Below are positions 1-11,348 of a stretch of DNA of 64,000 bases, piece by piece. Numbering within the stretch: position 1 is the first letter of the stretch; every line of letters begins with the position of its first letter. A program made the translations under genes and the position numbers. The DNA lies in contig JARDYH010000005.1 of NCBI GenBank assembly GCA_029215795.1, positions 43,530,001 through 43,594,000 on the forward strand, in the 5' to 3' direction. The notes beneath the pieces are model-generated. The model made no database searches. It was not told the DNA's origin and saw only the letters and a list, made by a program, of their open reading frames with translations. The DNA is from Anniella stebbinsi (taxonomy: Eukaryota > Chordata > Lepidosauria > Squamata > Anniellidae).

Positions 1-1839
1 AAGAGCCTTTTATTTGAAAGGCCATTGACCAACAGGAGATAATGCTCCTTTTCTCCCTCAGGGAACACACTTGATGGAAGTCTGAAGTCCATCAAATCTT
101 TTAATTCTGCCCACTTCATGTTTTATCTTGAGTAACTCAAATCTACCAGAAACAGGTCCTTGATCCACAAGGCTTCTCTACAAATTCCTGTTAATTCCAC
201 AGAGGCTTTGAAGGGAAAAGCAGTCTGTTCCATGGCGTTTGGATGATTTTTAGATATAAAACTGCTTTCAGGGCCATTCTATGAAAGGAATATGCTATGA
301 TATTCCAAACCAGGAAAGCATATGATGATGGCCAAGAGGTGAGGGAGGGAGATCCAGGGGTACTGGTTTCCCCAAAGCCTCATTTTATTTTTCTCAGGTG
401 TCATCTCCAAATCATTCTCTGTACTCAGCAAGGCACTTCATGGAACTGGTGAAAAAAGATTCTAGAAAGTCTTATGGTTGTTAAGATGGGAGCCAGCTGT
501 AGAAATCGGCTGTTGAATGACACAGGGAGGTTATGGGGGGGGGGGGACATATTAAATGGGATGTTTCACAGTGAAGGACAACATTTGGTAATAAGGACTT
601 GGTATTAGCATATACTTTTCAGTGCAAATGAGGGGGTTGGGGTTGGGGAGAAGATTTATCAGCAATATTCCAAAACTAGTGGGCTGGTTCATTAATGGAG
701 GCACAGCCGTGCCTCCATTGTTAAGGGCCGTCAGTAAAAAACACATTCCGCCATGTTAAAGTGATAATTGGGGGGGGGGGTGTCATTCTAACAGCCATAA
801 ATTCGAAAATGTTTCATCAACCTTTCTGAAATTTACAGGTGCCAGAAAGAAATGTTTGTTTTACATTACCTGAAAATTTCAAGAAGATTGGTGAAAGATT
901 GAGGGAAGGAGAGCAGTTTAAGGTAGAAAAGGAATACAAACCTGTCTCCCTGCTTTTGTAAAATTTACTTCCGGGTTGTGACTTTTGTGCTCACAATTTG
1001 CATAATTTCTAGAGCCTTATTAACTAATCCAGTGGTGGGGTCTTCTTCCTCCTTGACTGTAGTTGATGGAAAGCTTTTCATTTTTAAAAAATTCCCTTCG
1101 GTTGACTTTTAAGGACTATTTTAACCTCTCATTCAAGTCAATGAGGCGGACATCTTCCCTCATAACGCGACACTGACACACGCTCAGTAGCGTCGCTCTC
1201 CCCCCTCCCTCCTGCCTTAGAATGTGGGGTGGGTGAGTGAAATGGTCGCTGCCTCTATAGCACAGACCTTTTGACTGAAGAAGAAGAGTTTCTCTTTTCT
1301 CTTCTGGAACATGCATTCCTTTGGCTCTGAGAGTATTTTGGACTATCTTCATAAGGCCAGTTTGCTCTTTTGCTCCCTGGTGAAGCAGGGTGTGGTTCCT
1401 CTGGATCCATGACAACCTGATCTTCAGATCTCTCCTGCGAATAGGTGGCTATACCTTTCTTTCTATCCCCCCCACCCCATACACACACAGTGCTCCTTCC
1501 CTCTTTTCTAAGAGTTTGGTCCATACTGCTATAAAATTGAACGCTTCAAACACTTCATTTAATTAGCTTGGGCCGGTGTTAAGTTTTAAGTACAACGTTG
1601 AAAGCTTTCAAAGTGCTTCTGGGCCTACAACATTGGTTTCGGCCTAGTCACCCTGTTTTTCTAATAAGGTTTAGAAACAGTTGAGCTGTCGTTTATTTTG
1701 CATAGTGTACACACATGGATTTTCTTTTTAATCCTTGCAGTCTACACTGGCTCCCTCCTTGATGTGTTTTTGGATGCAGACAAACCCTTTTTTGTTCCAG
1801 CAGGCCTTTGGCAAATAATCTGGACCTCTGTCTGTACCT
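1..1839. other. No recognisable gene
   Basis: Ordinary AT-rich sequence with two long G runs (about 536-547 and 770-780) and a small CpG cluster near 1145-1200. Short minus-strand open frames at 1116-1524 overlap each other, have low-complexity composition and match no family I know, so I do not call them as genes. Confidence 0.6.
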
Positions 1840-2350
1840 TTGACTTTTAAATTGTTATGTATTTAAAATGTTTTAAATGCTTTAATATTGAAAAGTATTT
1901 AATTATATTTTTAACTTTTGTATATTTAGGCTGACCGTATGAAAAGGAGGACAGGGCACATGTAACTTTAACAGTTGTAGAGAAAAGGGAATTTCAGCCA
2001 GTGTCATTTGTATGCAATTAGTCCCTGGTGAAATTCCCTCTTCATCACAACAGTTAAAGTTGCAGGCACTACACTAGAGTGACCATATACAAAAGAAGGC
2101 AGGGCCCCTGCAACTTTAACTGTTGTGATGAAGAGGGAATTTCACCAGGAACTAATTGCATACAAATAACACTGGCTGAAATCCCCTTTTCTCTACAACT
2201 GTTAAAGTTACATGAGCCCTCCTTTTCATATGGTATATAGTATATTCCTATTTATAGGTTTTAGCTGTATATGTTTTAGTTTTGTAAGGCTGCCCTGAGG
2301 CCCAGCATTGGGCAAAAGGCAGGATACTACTACTACTACTACTACTAGTA
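1840..2350 (+). repeat. LINE 3' tail (L2/CR1-like), split by a MITE
   Basis: T- and A-rich sequence leads to a motif like the 3' ends of reptilian L2/CR1 elements (aggctgccctgaggcccagc near 2287), followed by a trinucleotide (CTA)n run at about 2325-2347. The body is interrupted by the palindromic element at 1929-2233. The family call rests on resemblance of the tail only. Confidence 0.45.
1929..2233. mobile_element. Palindromic MITE
   Basis: Two arms of roughly 130 bp (1929-2066 and 2107-2233) are near-perfect reverse complements around a 40-bp spacer, so the single strand could fold into one long hairpin. Each outer end carries a version of gaccRtatgaaaaggagg. The spacer repeats a related gtgaccatata motif. 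There is no coding capacity. The ends resemble the gggtgaccat termini of the hAT-like element at 3088. A clean target duplication is not visible. Confidence 0.6.
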
Positions 2351-3079
2351 ATGTTTCAGATTTCACTTCTGCATCTGATGTTCTTTTGCATTTACTTTTC
2401 TTTATAAACCATTCATATCTTAAGACTTCTTTTGTGGCATGTTTTCATTGGTTTAACAAGTTAAAAGGGATATTCACTGTTTTCATGCTTATGTTATACA
2501 ATCTATTTTCAACAGGCCTAGTAACTTCAAGAGTAACAGAGTTGGGGAAAATCCTCAATCTCTTTGCTATCAGAGGCACTGAGTAAGGTACCCCTGGAGA
2601 TAATTTAGACTGACCCCAACCACAAAACACTATTCCCCCTTCTGAAGAGATCTGGACCACAGACTACTAAAGACAAACAAAGTAGCAGGCCAAAATAACA
2701 GTTCTCATGTGGCCATTTGCCTTATGAGGCAGGTACTCTGTGGGCTACCAAATGGAGGGACTAACAAGCCATAAAGTTGTCTGGCTGGGTCTGCCAAAAA
2801 TCCACCCTCAACACCCCTGGAAGGTCCATGTTCTATAGCACCTGCTGTCAGATGAACTTGAGGGAATCCCTCCCTCCACCCCTGGGTTTAATTTACTGGC
2901 TTCCCCTGGCTGGACCTTGCAGGAAACTATAGGGACAGACAGAGCAGGCATTCATAGCATACACAGAATTCTACGACTGGCAAATTTAAAAGCAAGTGTG
3001 TTGCTTTTCAAGAACCAAGGAAATTCAATGGGTCTTACTATTGAGTAAATATCTAGGGATGGAAATGCAGCCTGTGCAA
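2351..3079. other. No recognisable gene
   Basis: Unique-looking sequence. The overlapping short frames on both strands (2308-2660) show no conserved motif and I treat them as chance. Confidence 0.5.
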
Positions 3080-3721
3080 GAACTGAGTAGGGTGACCATA
3101 TTTGGGAAACCAAAACAGAGGACACCTAGTGGGTGGCAGGAAAATGGCTTTCTGGGGCCACCTTAAAGTCCCCAATTGGAGCGGAGGAGGGGAAAGCATG
3201 TCATTCTCAGCCCCACCCCACTGCTCCAATCAGGCCTTTTTCTATAATGTCTGGGCATGACACGTTTTTCCCTTTTAAGACTTTGATTGGAGCAGTGGGA
3301 GAGAATGACACCCCTCCAGAAAACATGTCATTCCCCCCTGCCACGCTAGTGGTGTCCTTAAAAGGGAAAGTGTGTAATTCCAGGTCATTATAGACTATTG
3401 CATAAAATCCCCCCTGACACCGAGGATAGAACAAAAACCAGGAGAAATCTGGGGAAATCATGACAGTTTTTAATTTATTTATTATTGCATTTATATCACA
3501 CCTTTTTTTCTGCCAAGAAACCCAAGGTGGCATACATAATCCTCCTCCTCTCCATTTTATCCTCACAACAGCAACCCTGTGAGGTGGGTTGGGCTGAGAG
3601 TCTGCAACTGGCCCAAAGTCACCCAATGGGTTTCCATGGCTAAGTGGGGAGTAAAACCCAGATCTCCCAGCTCCCAGTCCAACACTTTACGCCACACCCT
3701 AATGGTCACCCTAGAATTGAG
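3080..3721. mobile_element. hAT-type non-autonomous transposon with 8-bp target duplication
   Basis: Terminal inverted repeats of 12 bp, tagggtgaccat at 3088-3099 and atggtcacccta at 3702-3713, are flanked by gaactgag (3080-3087) and gaattgag (3714-3721), an 8-bp target duplication with one mismatch. Eight-base duplications are the hallmark of the hAT superfamily. The element body is 626 bp with no transposase, so it must have moved with help in trans. A MIR-like SINE sits in its right half. Confidence 0.75.
3465..3700 (-). repeat. MIR/CORE-SINE-like tRNA-derived SINE
   Basis: The stretch reads, in reverse orientation, like the reptilian SINE family related to MIR: tttatcctcacaacagcaac, then a gaggtgggttgggctgagag segment, then a cccaaagtcaccca segment, and a degenerate tRNA promoter end near 3650-3695. 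It begins beside an A/T-rich tail (ttatttattattgcattt). It lies inside the hAT element, so it inserted later or travelled with it. Confidence 0.55.
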
Positions 3722-4395
3722 CCATGCCAAGTTGGAAGCAGATCGGTTTGTGCCTTAATTTTTAGGATAGTTTTTTTAAAAGTTTGACTTCAATTTTTTT
3801 TCTAAAATTCAAGGCATGAACCAATCTGCTTTCAACTTGGCATGGCTAAAGCCTTACTTAAGAGGTACCATGGTGGCAAGTTTCATGTCTTCATCTTTAC
3901 TTCTTTTTTTTTTTAATGTACTGCTCAAGGCCCTAGACCCCAAAGAGGAGTATTGGGTTTGAAGTTTAAAAAAAATCCTAAAACTCAAGGCATAAACAGA
4001 TCTGCTTCCAACTTGGCATGGCTCAATCCCTACTTAAGAGCTACCATGCTGTCAAGTTTCATCCCTTTATCTTTAAAAATGATGGAATTGTAAGCATTTT
4101 AGTTAATTAAAAAATTAAATTGAAGTTTTAAACATTTCTAAAAATCAAAGGATGAACGGATCTGCTTCCAACTTGGCATGGCTAAATCCCTACTTCAGAG
4201 CTACCATGGTGCCAAGTTTCACCTGGACCCCAAAGAGATTTCTGTTTGAACTTTAAAACATTCCTAAAAATCAAGGCATGAACAGATCTGCTTCATACTT
4301 GGCATAGCTATATCCCTACTTAAGAACTACCATGATGCCAGGTTTCATCTCTTTATCTTTAAAAATGAGGGAGATGCAAGTATTTTGGTTGATTT
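3719..4395 (+). repeat. Satellite-like tandem repeat, four units plus one inverted
   Basis: A core of about 90 bp (caaggcatgaac, then agatctgcttccaacttggc, then ctacttaagagctaccatgg, then caagtttcatctctttatct) recurs with starts near 3811, 3985, 4147 and 4272, so the period varies from about 125 to 175 bp. A fifth copy of the opening part lies in the opposite orientation at 3719-3760. Units differ by scattered substitutions and by AT-rich linkers. No coding potential. Confidence 0.7.
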
Positions 4396-4534
4396 ATTAA
4401 TGTTAAAAGTGAGTTCAACACATAACACTAACTTTGATTTTATATTGGATGTCAAGATGGTATAACATCCTGGCTGACGCTGGCTTGGTTGTCAACTGTA
4501 TAATGTCCAGTCATCTGTTACACAAAGCCATGAA

Positions 4535-4921
4535 ATTCATTAAACAAAAAACCTACGGTTTACAAAAACAATGTTAAGGCTCTACAGTTTCCAACCAAGC
4601 ACCAAAAAGCAGGGAAATTGGGAGTTAAGGCTCACAAGCCTTAACGCCACATCCTCCCTAAGGAGGCAGAAAGTGCAAGTGAAATTCTCATTCTCCCAAA
4701 GCAGATAAACCATGAGGACAGGGTGGAGAATATGATATGCAGAGGTGACTGTGGGGTTGTGGAAAACTGATCACGAACAACTTAGGGCCACCTACTTCTC
4801 TTTTTTTGTTTAGAGCAGCCCTTCCCCAACCTGGTGCCCTCCAAAGGTGTTGGACTACAACTCCCATCATTGCAAGTCAGTATGTCCCATGGTCAGGAAT
4901 GCTGGGACTTGTCATCTCAAA
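4535..4921 (+). repeat. Left arm of a 387-bp inverted duplication
   Basis: Reverse complement of 5797-6184, with about five differences by eye over the whole length (near 99% identical). The arm ends inside a palindromic hAT-type MITE (4816-4951), so the duplication breakpoint cut through that MITE. The two arms are separated by 875 bp. Confidence 0.85.
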
Positions 4922-4951
4922 CACCTGGAGGGCAGCAGGATGGGGAATGCT
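4816..4951. mobile_element. Palindromic hAT-like MITE
   Basis: The ends agcccttccccaacctggtg and its degenerate mirror ggcagcaggatggggaatgc bracket two mirrored halves containing ttggactacaactcccat. Copies or fragments of this family also lie at 5797-5907, 18944-19075, 26487-26606 and 38467-38593, which makes it one of the commonest short repeats in the window. Confidence 0.65.
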
Positions 4952-5265
4952 GTTCCATACCCTTACCAAATACAGGGTCTGCCCAATACTTTTCTGTCAC
5001 ACACATCTCGCATATAGCAGCACTCTTGATAACAAAAGGGGCACTATTAATTACAGATCTAGAACCAGAGCATGTGCCAGGCACTTCCAACTTTTGGTCA
5101 ATATCCTGCCTTTCAAAGAACCAATGTTTTTTTTCTTAAAATGTATTTATAAAAAATATACTGTTCACTCCCCACAATCCCTGCACAATACATCATCTCA
5201 TCAAAGCAACAGCGGAGCAGAAGAGGTTTAGTTTGGCTGTCTTGAACACCTTTCAGATGAGATTA

Positions 5266-5345
5266 GTTTGCAATCCTATACCTCTTGGGAGAAATCCCTA
5301 GTGAATTCAGTGGCACTGGCTTCTGAGAAGACATGTACAGGAGTC
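5266..5345 (-). repeat. Short squamate-type interspersed repeat fragment
   Basis: Carries the gaattcagtggcactggctt and ttgcaatcctata elements shared with fragments near 18485-18535, 39219-39310, 60347-60425 and 62367-62460. In complete form this family is a small palindrome whose ends read like cataggattgcactgt. No coding content. Confidence 0.45.
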
Positions 5346-5796
5346 AACCTTCTCCAGCCTGGTGCTCCCCAGCTGTGTTGCACTGTAACTCCCATGTTAT
5401 GTGTTATGGGGAAGACAAAAATCAATTCATACTTAATTTTAAAATAATACTTACGCACATATCTTAATGCTGGAAAACATCATACTTTAGTACAGATGTG
5501 GGCACAAAATAGATCTATCCTGATGATTTGGACATCAACTCACGGCATTCCTGATAACTGCCCATGCTGATAGGGGCTTTTACAAGTTGAATTCCAAAAC
5601 ATCTGAAGATCTACATTCTGCCTTCCCTTGTTCTTGAACAACATTCCCCAACCTGGTGCGTGTCAGATGTGTTGAGTTGCAACTCTCAACATAAGGAGAT
5701 TCTCTAAGAAATGAGAAGTAGTTGCTCCTAAGTTGTTCATCATCATTTCCCACAACCCCACAGTCACCGCTGCAGATCAAATTGCATATCTAGATT

Positions 5797-6184
5797 TTTG
5801 AGATGACAAGTCCCAGCATTCCTGACCATGGGACATACTGACTTGCAATGATGGGAGTTGTAGTCCAACACCTTTGGAGGGCACCAGGTTGGGGAAGGGC
5901 TGCTCTAAACAAAAAAAAGAGAAGTAGGTGGTCCTAAGTTGTTTGTGATCAGTTTTCCACAAGCCCACAGTCACCTCTGCATATCATATTCTCCACCTTG
6001 TCCTCATGGTTTATCTGCTTTGGGAGAATGAGAATTTCACTTGCACTTTCTGCCTCCTTAGGGAGGATGTGGCGTTAAGGCTTGTGAGCCTTAACTCCCA
6101 ATTTCCCTGCTTTTTGGTGCTTGGTTGGAAACTGTAGAGCCTTAACATTGTTTTTGTAAACCGTAGGTTTTTTGTTTAATGAAT
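5797..6184 (-). repeat. Right arm of the 387-bp inverted duplication
   Basis: Mirror copy of 4535-4921. A third, more diverged partial copy of the inner part of the arm lies just before it (about 5640-5790, sharing agtcacc and ctaagttgtt segments in the same orientation as this arm), suggesting repeated local template switching. Confidence 0.85.
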
Positions 6185-6550
6185 ATTTGCTCTGGGGCTC
6201 CATAAATCATTACAGTGGCAGTCAGTCAGGATCTGACAATCCACCATGCAAAAGATGAAGTGCTTTCAAAGTGGCATGAAGAGGAGAAATCATGGAACTC
6301 TTCACCTAGAACTATCCTAGAGCAATAAGCTTCCTACTATATCATACTTATCCTTGCTACCATTGTAGCAAGTTCTACCACACCTGAATGATTATGCATC
6401 AGTTGCTCCTGCTTGTGACACGCTGAATACTGGTAAGCTTCAAATAAAAATGAGCCCTATTTTACATTAGTAAAATGTATTTATACAAATTTTCTTACAG
6501 CACAGTACTCAAAGCATTGTATAACAAGCTGAAAACAATGCACAAACAAA

Positions 6551-6604
6551 AACACACACACACATACATAGGAACCACACATGTGCACGCACACACACAC
6601 ACAC
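6551..6604 (+). repeat. (CA)n microsatellite, interrupted
   Basis: Two CA runs separated by a short mixed stretch containing catgtgcacg. Confidence 0.9.
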
Positions 6605-9600
6605 TAAATGCTCAAAGCAAAACATTCACAAATACATTTTTCATTTCTCAGTCCTGAAAAGATAGTTAAAACTTGCTGAAGCAAACAGGTGATCACTTGT
6701 TGGCTAAAATAATAGAAAGAGATAACCAGCAGGAAGGCCTTTGTTGATCTTACCTCCTGGAAGGTTCAGATATTTATGGCTCAGAAAGTTAAAAGCAGCA
6801 TCTTGAACTGGGAAGTTAGTACAGACGAGCCACATTCTTCTGCACTAGGTGCAGCTTCCAAACTGCCTTCAAGGGCAACCCTACACAGAGCATGTTGCGA
6901 TCGTCTAAACAGGTTATCAAAGTATGGATGATGGTAGCAAGGTCTGTACCAAAAAGAAAGGGGCACAGCTACTATATCAGAATTAGCTGATAAAATGTAC
7001 TCCTAGCTGTGGCCACTACCACAGGATCAAGTAACTAAGTTGTGTCCAGGAGCACACAAAGGCTCTGAACCTGACCCTTTCAGGGGTATATCACCTACAT
7101 CTGGAACAGGAAACCCCATGGTTATCTAGTCACATAGTCCTCCAGCCATCAGGACTTCTGTCTGTCTTTATCTGGATTTGCACTCAACATATCACAGTTT
7201 AACTCCCTACCCTGCTCTCGGGTGATCTTTACAATACTCTCCTGCACCCTGAAGTTTGCCACTGTGTGAAGGAGGAAGTGAGAAGAAATTAGTCATTAGC
7301 AGTCTCCACAAGCATTTATATTCTTTGGTAATTGGATCAAAAATATTAATCCCTGGCCATCTGAGAGCTCAAGAGTCTTCTGTATGCTGAACCAATCTTT
7401 CCTTTCTGAATTTCTGGCCCAGGAGAGCAGACTGGCAATTTGTTATTCAGATTTGGGTCAGATTTTTTAAAATATCAGAGGCATCTGCTTGGAGGTTAAG
7501 ATCCTAGCGGAGGCAACTATATGGAGTTAATGCTAAGAAAGGAATGATGCCTTAACTCTTTCAGCCTCATGGGATAGCTTTAATCAAATGCACCTCTTTC
7601 ACAATACATAGCACATGGATGGAGTGAAAAAATATTAAGCACAAGAAGACTATGGAGCACCACACTTTGAAGTGGCTTCCTTCAATGAAGTCAGAGTTCT
7701 ATTTGAATTATCTGGAATCTGTAGGTACCATAAAGAGCTACAGATATACAAGCTTGCCTCCAGAGTTCTATCGAACATTACAATGACCAAGATGCAAATG
7801 GACGTATGCCATTTTTGTAGTGAGCAACACACTATTTAAGTGCACTCACTACATACTGGGCACAAGTAAGATCTTTCTGCTGAATTGAGCTCAGGGCAAC
7901 CAAATTCTGGTTTGCACCAGAAGCTGGATTTGCACAGTGCTGATTAACTGACCCTAATGTCAATCTCCCTGGAGTAGTGCTGTGCGGACAGGAGGGTTCA
8001 ACATGGGATTGTGGTGTGGGAAAAGCTTCCTTCATTTGCTGTTTCCCCCCCACCATACAGCTGTTAAGAGCTGTAACGTCAATAACATAATCCTCCACAT
8101 TTCCTTAGACTCAAGGAATAGCATTTCCCCAGGTATTCCTTGAGTCTAGGGTTGTTTCCAGATGAGGCTTTTATCTGCCTCATTCATGGAATGTTATGGG
8201 GGCCTAGACAATGTTGTCACCCATGTTTCCCACCACATCTTCCATGTTTTTTCTTACTGCATAAAATCTATTAGGAAAAAAAGAAAAAGAAAAAGGCAGA
8301 ATTGCTGAACAGTGCTTTCTGACTGGCAGTCCATGGAACTCTATCTGGAAGACCTTATAGTTCATGGGTCTGCAAAGAAGTCAAACGCTCCCTCTGACAC
8401 AATATATTTGCATGTTTGGAGATGTGTAATTAAGCAAGGCATTTTTATTAGTGGCCCTGAGGCTTTGGAAAGAACTCAAGAGAGGAAGTATGGCTGTGTC
8501 CTTTGTTAGGCGCCCAAAAGAAGTACGAGGTCCATTTATGCTTACAGACACGTGTGAGCTCAGCTAAACTGAGAGGTACAATCACTTGATCTGTCTGCAG
8601 TTTATAACAAATTGTCCTAGGAATTTAATACCTGTGATTGGTTTAGTATTTTAGCGTTTTGTTGCTATGGTTTTTAATCAGCTATTTCAGATGACAGGAG
8701 AGCAGGATATAAATATTTGAAATAAGTTACACAATCAGTAATGGGTGAGAAATTCTGTCCCCATGTTTCTCTCTCTCAGTCTTTTACAAATGAGCCTAAT
8801 CAGCAGATTCAAGCAGCAAAGGAAATACATGTGCCTTCAGATATAGATGCCAATTAAGGACAAGTAGTTAAGCCATGTTAATTTTTCACTCTAAATATCA
8901 CCAGAACAATCTCTCCACCTTCATGGCAACAAACTGCACAAGTAAGTGCAGAATTACTTTTGATGTAATAGCTCCTTTGAAGTCTACCTTGTCTAAACTA
9001 ATCATTTAAGCTGGAAAGATCCCTGTTTTCTGGGGAGAAAACAACCTGTCAACCCATCTGAAGGCCATTTCTGCCTGATTTCAAAAGACTCTGGGAGAAA
9101 GAGAGGAGGAAAAGCAGCGAAGATATAATAGTGATGGTACAGAGCTAGTGTTCTCAAAGCGTAACACAAACCTCCTTTAGGACAGAAGTTCGCATTAATG
9201 ATAGGGGAAGCAGGATGTACTCCTAGAAGCCCCAACCCACTTTGCTTGGGACCAAGAGACACAATAATATCTTTTTCTGTTTTACTCAAGCAATACCGAC
9301 TGTTGTGATGGTCCAGATGCCCTCTTTCTTCTCATGCTGGCTGATAAGGCTGTAAGACAATGAGGCTATGGCAGGATCTACACTACTGCTTTATCACTGC
9401 TTATCATGGTAGTGACACTTGTTCGCACCCAGGACACATTCCACATACTGTTTTCAAACTGTTATATCCTGCTTGGTGTAGATCTGGCCTTGGCTCTGTT
9501 TATCCCACTCCCAACAAATTTGGGTGTTCTGTAAGACATTATACCTCACTTGGAAGTCTGCTCTCTTTCTTTTAAACTGCCACAGCGATGAGAGATGGTG

Positions 9601-11305
9601 ATTGCAACCATCAGCTTAGCCTGCAGGTGGGTTGTGTGCTTTTGTTTGTTTTTGTTGGCTTGGTGGCTCTTAGGTTTCTCTTGGTTTAATGAAGAATTGC
9701 AATGGCAAGATTTGAGCATCTCTAACAGAGTTGTGTGTGTGTCTTTTAAGTTTACAAAACTGTGTCCCAACCATAGCAGCTTTTTAACTCAAAGGTGGTC
9801 TATGAAATCTGTAGGAATGAGAGCATCTAAAAACCCATACAGTAAATGCATTGTTTTAACTTGTTCCATTAGTCATGCTAACAGTAAAGTCAGTGTTTTC
9901 CTTCATCCCATAAGTGGTAACCACTAAAAGAGCTACATAATAGCTCCCATGCTTAATAAGTCAGAGCTACAGAAGTGGACACTTCAGAGGAGAACACTCT
10001 TTTAACCCACAAGCACAATTAAGAAATAAAACAGGATATGAGGAAAGGGAATAAACCTGGGAGGAAGAGAAGAAAAAATGGCATTTCCCTACAAACCTTT
10101 CACAGGGATGCAACTTCGTCTAAAACAGGCTGAACCCAAATTCCCCAATCTGCCTTCCCACTGGCCAGGAACACCTCTTTCTTGTCTGGATTAAGCTTCC
10201 AACTGTCTTATGCAAAGAAAGGCAACAGAGAAAGGGGCTAACCTAGCCTTCCTCAACAGAGTGTATCCCCACCTAACATGCCTCTGGTGGGGGTAGTACC
10301 TAGAGAAGGGCCGTCCCCAAAGATCTGGGCAGATACATATTGGAGAAGGCAGTTTTTCAGGTACCTTAAAGGTAAAATTAAAGGTAGCTTGTCAACTGCT
10401 TTAGCTGTCAATATAGAATTCTTTCTAGTATTGGAACTGCTGAATTTGTTTTCTGGCAGCATGTAAAGACATTTTTATTCAGACAGGTCTTTGGCATATA
10501 AGTTGCTTTGTTGCTGAAGAGGTTTTTAATTGATTGGTGCTGTTTATTTATTTTATTGTTGTGCTTTTAATTGTGTTTATAATATAATGTATTTATTTTT
10601 ATGTTACTTTTAAGTAAGAGTTTGTTTTTAATCTGGATTTTATCATTAGCTGCCTTAAGCACAATTATTTTGGACATATCTATCTATACAGAACAAGGTG
10701 AAAACAATATGAACAATCCAGTTTATTGACAGGTTCATGCACTAACACCAGCAGTACTGTACTGTATTAGGCCCCTCTTCTCAGATTTGAAACCAAGTCT
10801 CTCCCTGCCCCAACCCAACATTCAACACCACAGAATGTGCCAATGCCACACCCAATTCCAAAACCTTTTCCCCATAGCCAATTCTTCACTTTGCACTTAA
10901 TACATCAGCAGTGGGAACACATCACTCCTGTACTAACAAAATGTACAACTACAAACTGTGATGTTCTGAATAGAATCCGAAGGGAAGGGTCTTTATATGC
11001 ACCCCACCGCCTTTCCCCCCTTTCCACTTCTTAGTACAACAAAGATTGCTGGTGTGAAAACTTCAGTCCTGATTAAATTGTTTACTGCCTCTTCTCAACC
11101 CATCTCCTTACCCTTAATCCCAAAGGTATACTTTTAAACACTAAAAAGTGGTCCTTTTTTCCAGGAAAAAAAGCACACTTCACTTACAAGATTTTAAATG
11201 GGACCACATTTATATCAACATTTGATACAAAAAAAGATATTTTATTTATAAGCTGAAACGAGCAACAGCCTTAAAATCCATTTTTATTGGCATATTCTTC
11301 TCAGA

Positions 11306-11307
<2 letters not shown>
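6605..11307. other. No recognisable gene over 4.7 kb
   Basis: I see no coding exon. Notable items are a 15-bp hairpin at 8106-8148, an A-rich run at 8273-8300, and a possible degraded LINE tail at about 10350-10680. Open frames of 60-110 residues here lack motifs and overlap in several frames. Confidence 0.5.
8106..8148. other. Perfect 15-bp hairpin
   Basis: The arm tagactcaaggaata (8106-8120) is exactly mirrored at 8134-8148 with a 13-nt loop. It is not followed by a T run and pairing does not extend outward, so it is short for a microRNA precursor. It may be a remnant of a palindromic MITE. Confidence 0.6.

Positions 11308-11308
<1 letters not shown>

Positions 11309-11342
<34 letters not shown>
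11309..11342. repeat. (TA)n microsatellite
   Basis: An uninterrupted TA run of about 34 bases. Confidence 0.95.

Positions 11343-11348
<6 letters not shown>

Noticed and set aside
1116..1524. Overlapping minus-strand frames of 89 and 99 residues
   Set aside because: No motif, and two frames are open over the same bases, as expected by chance.
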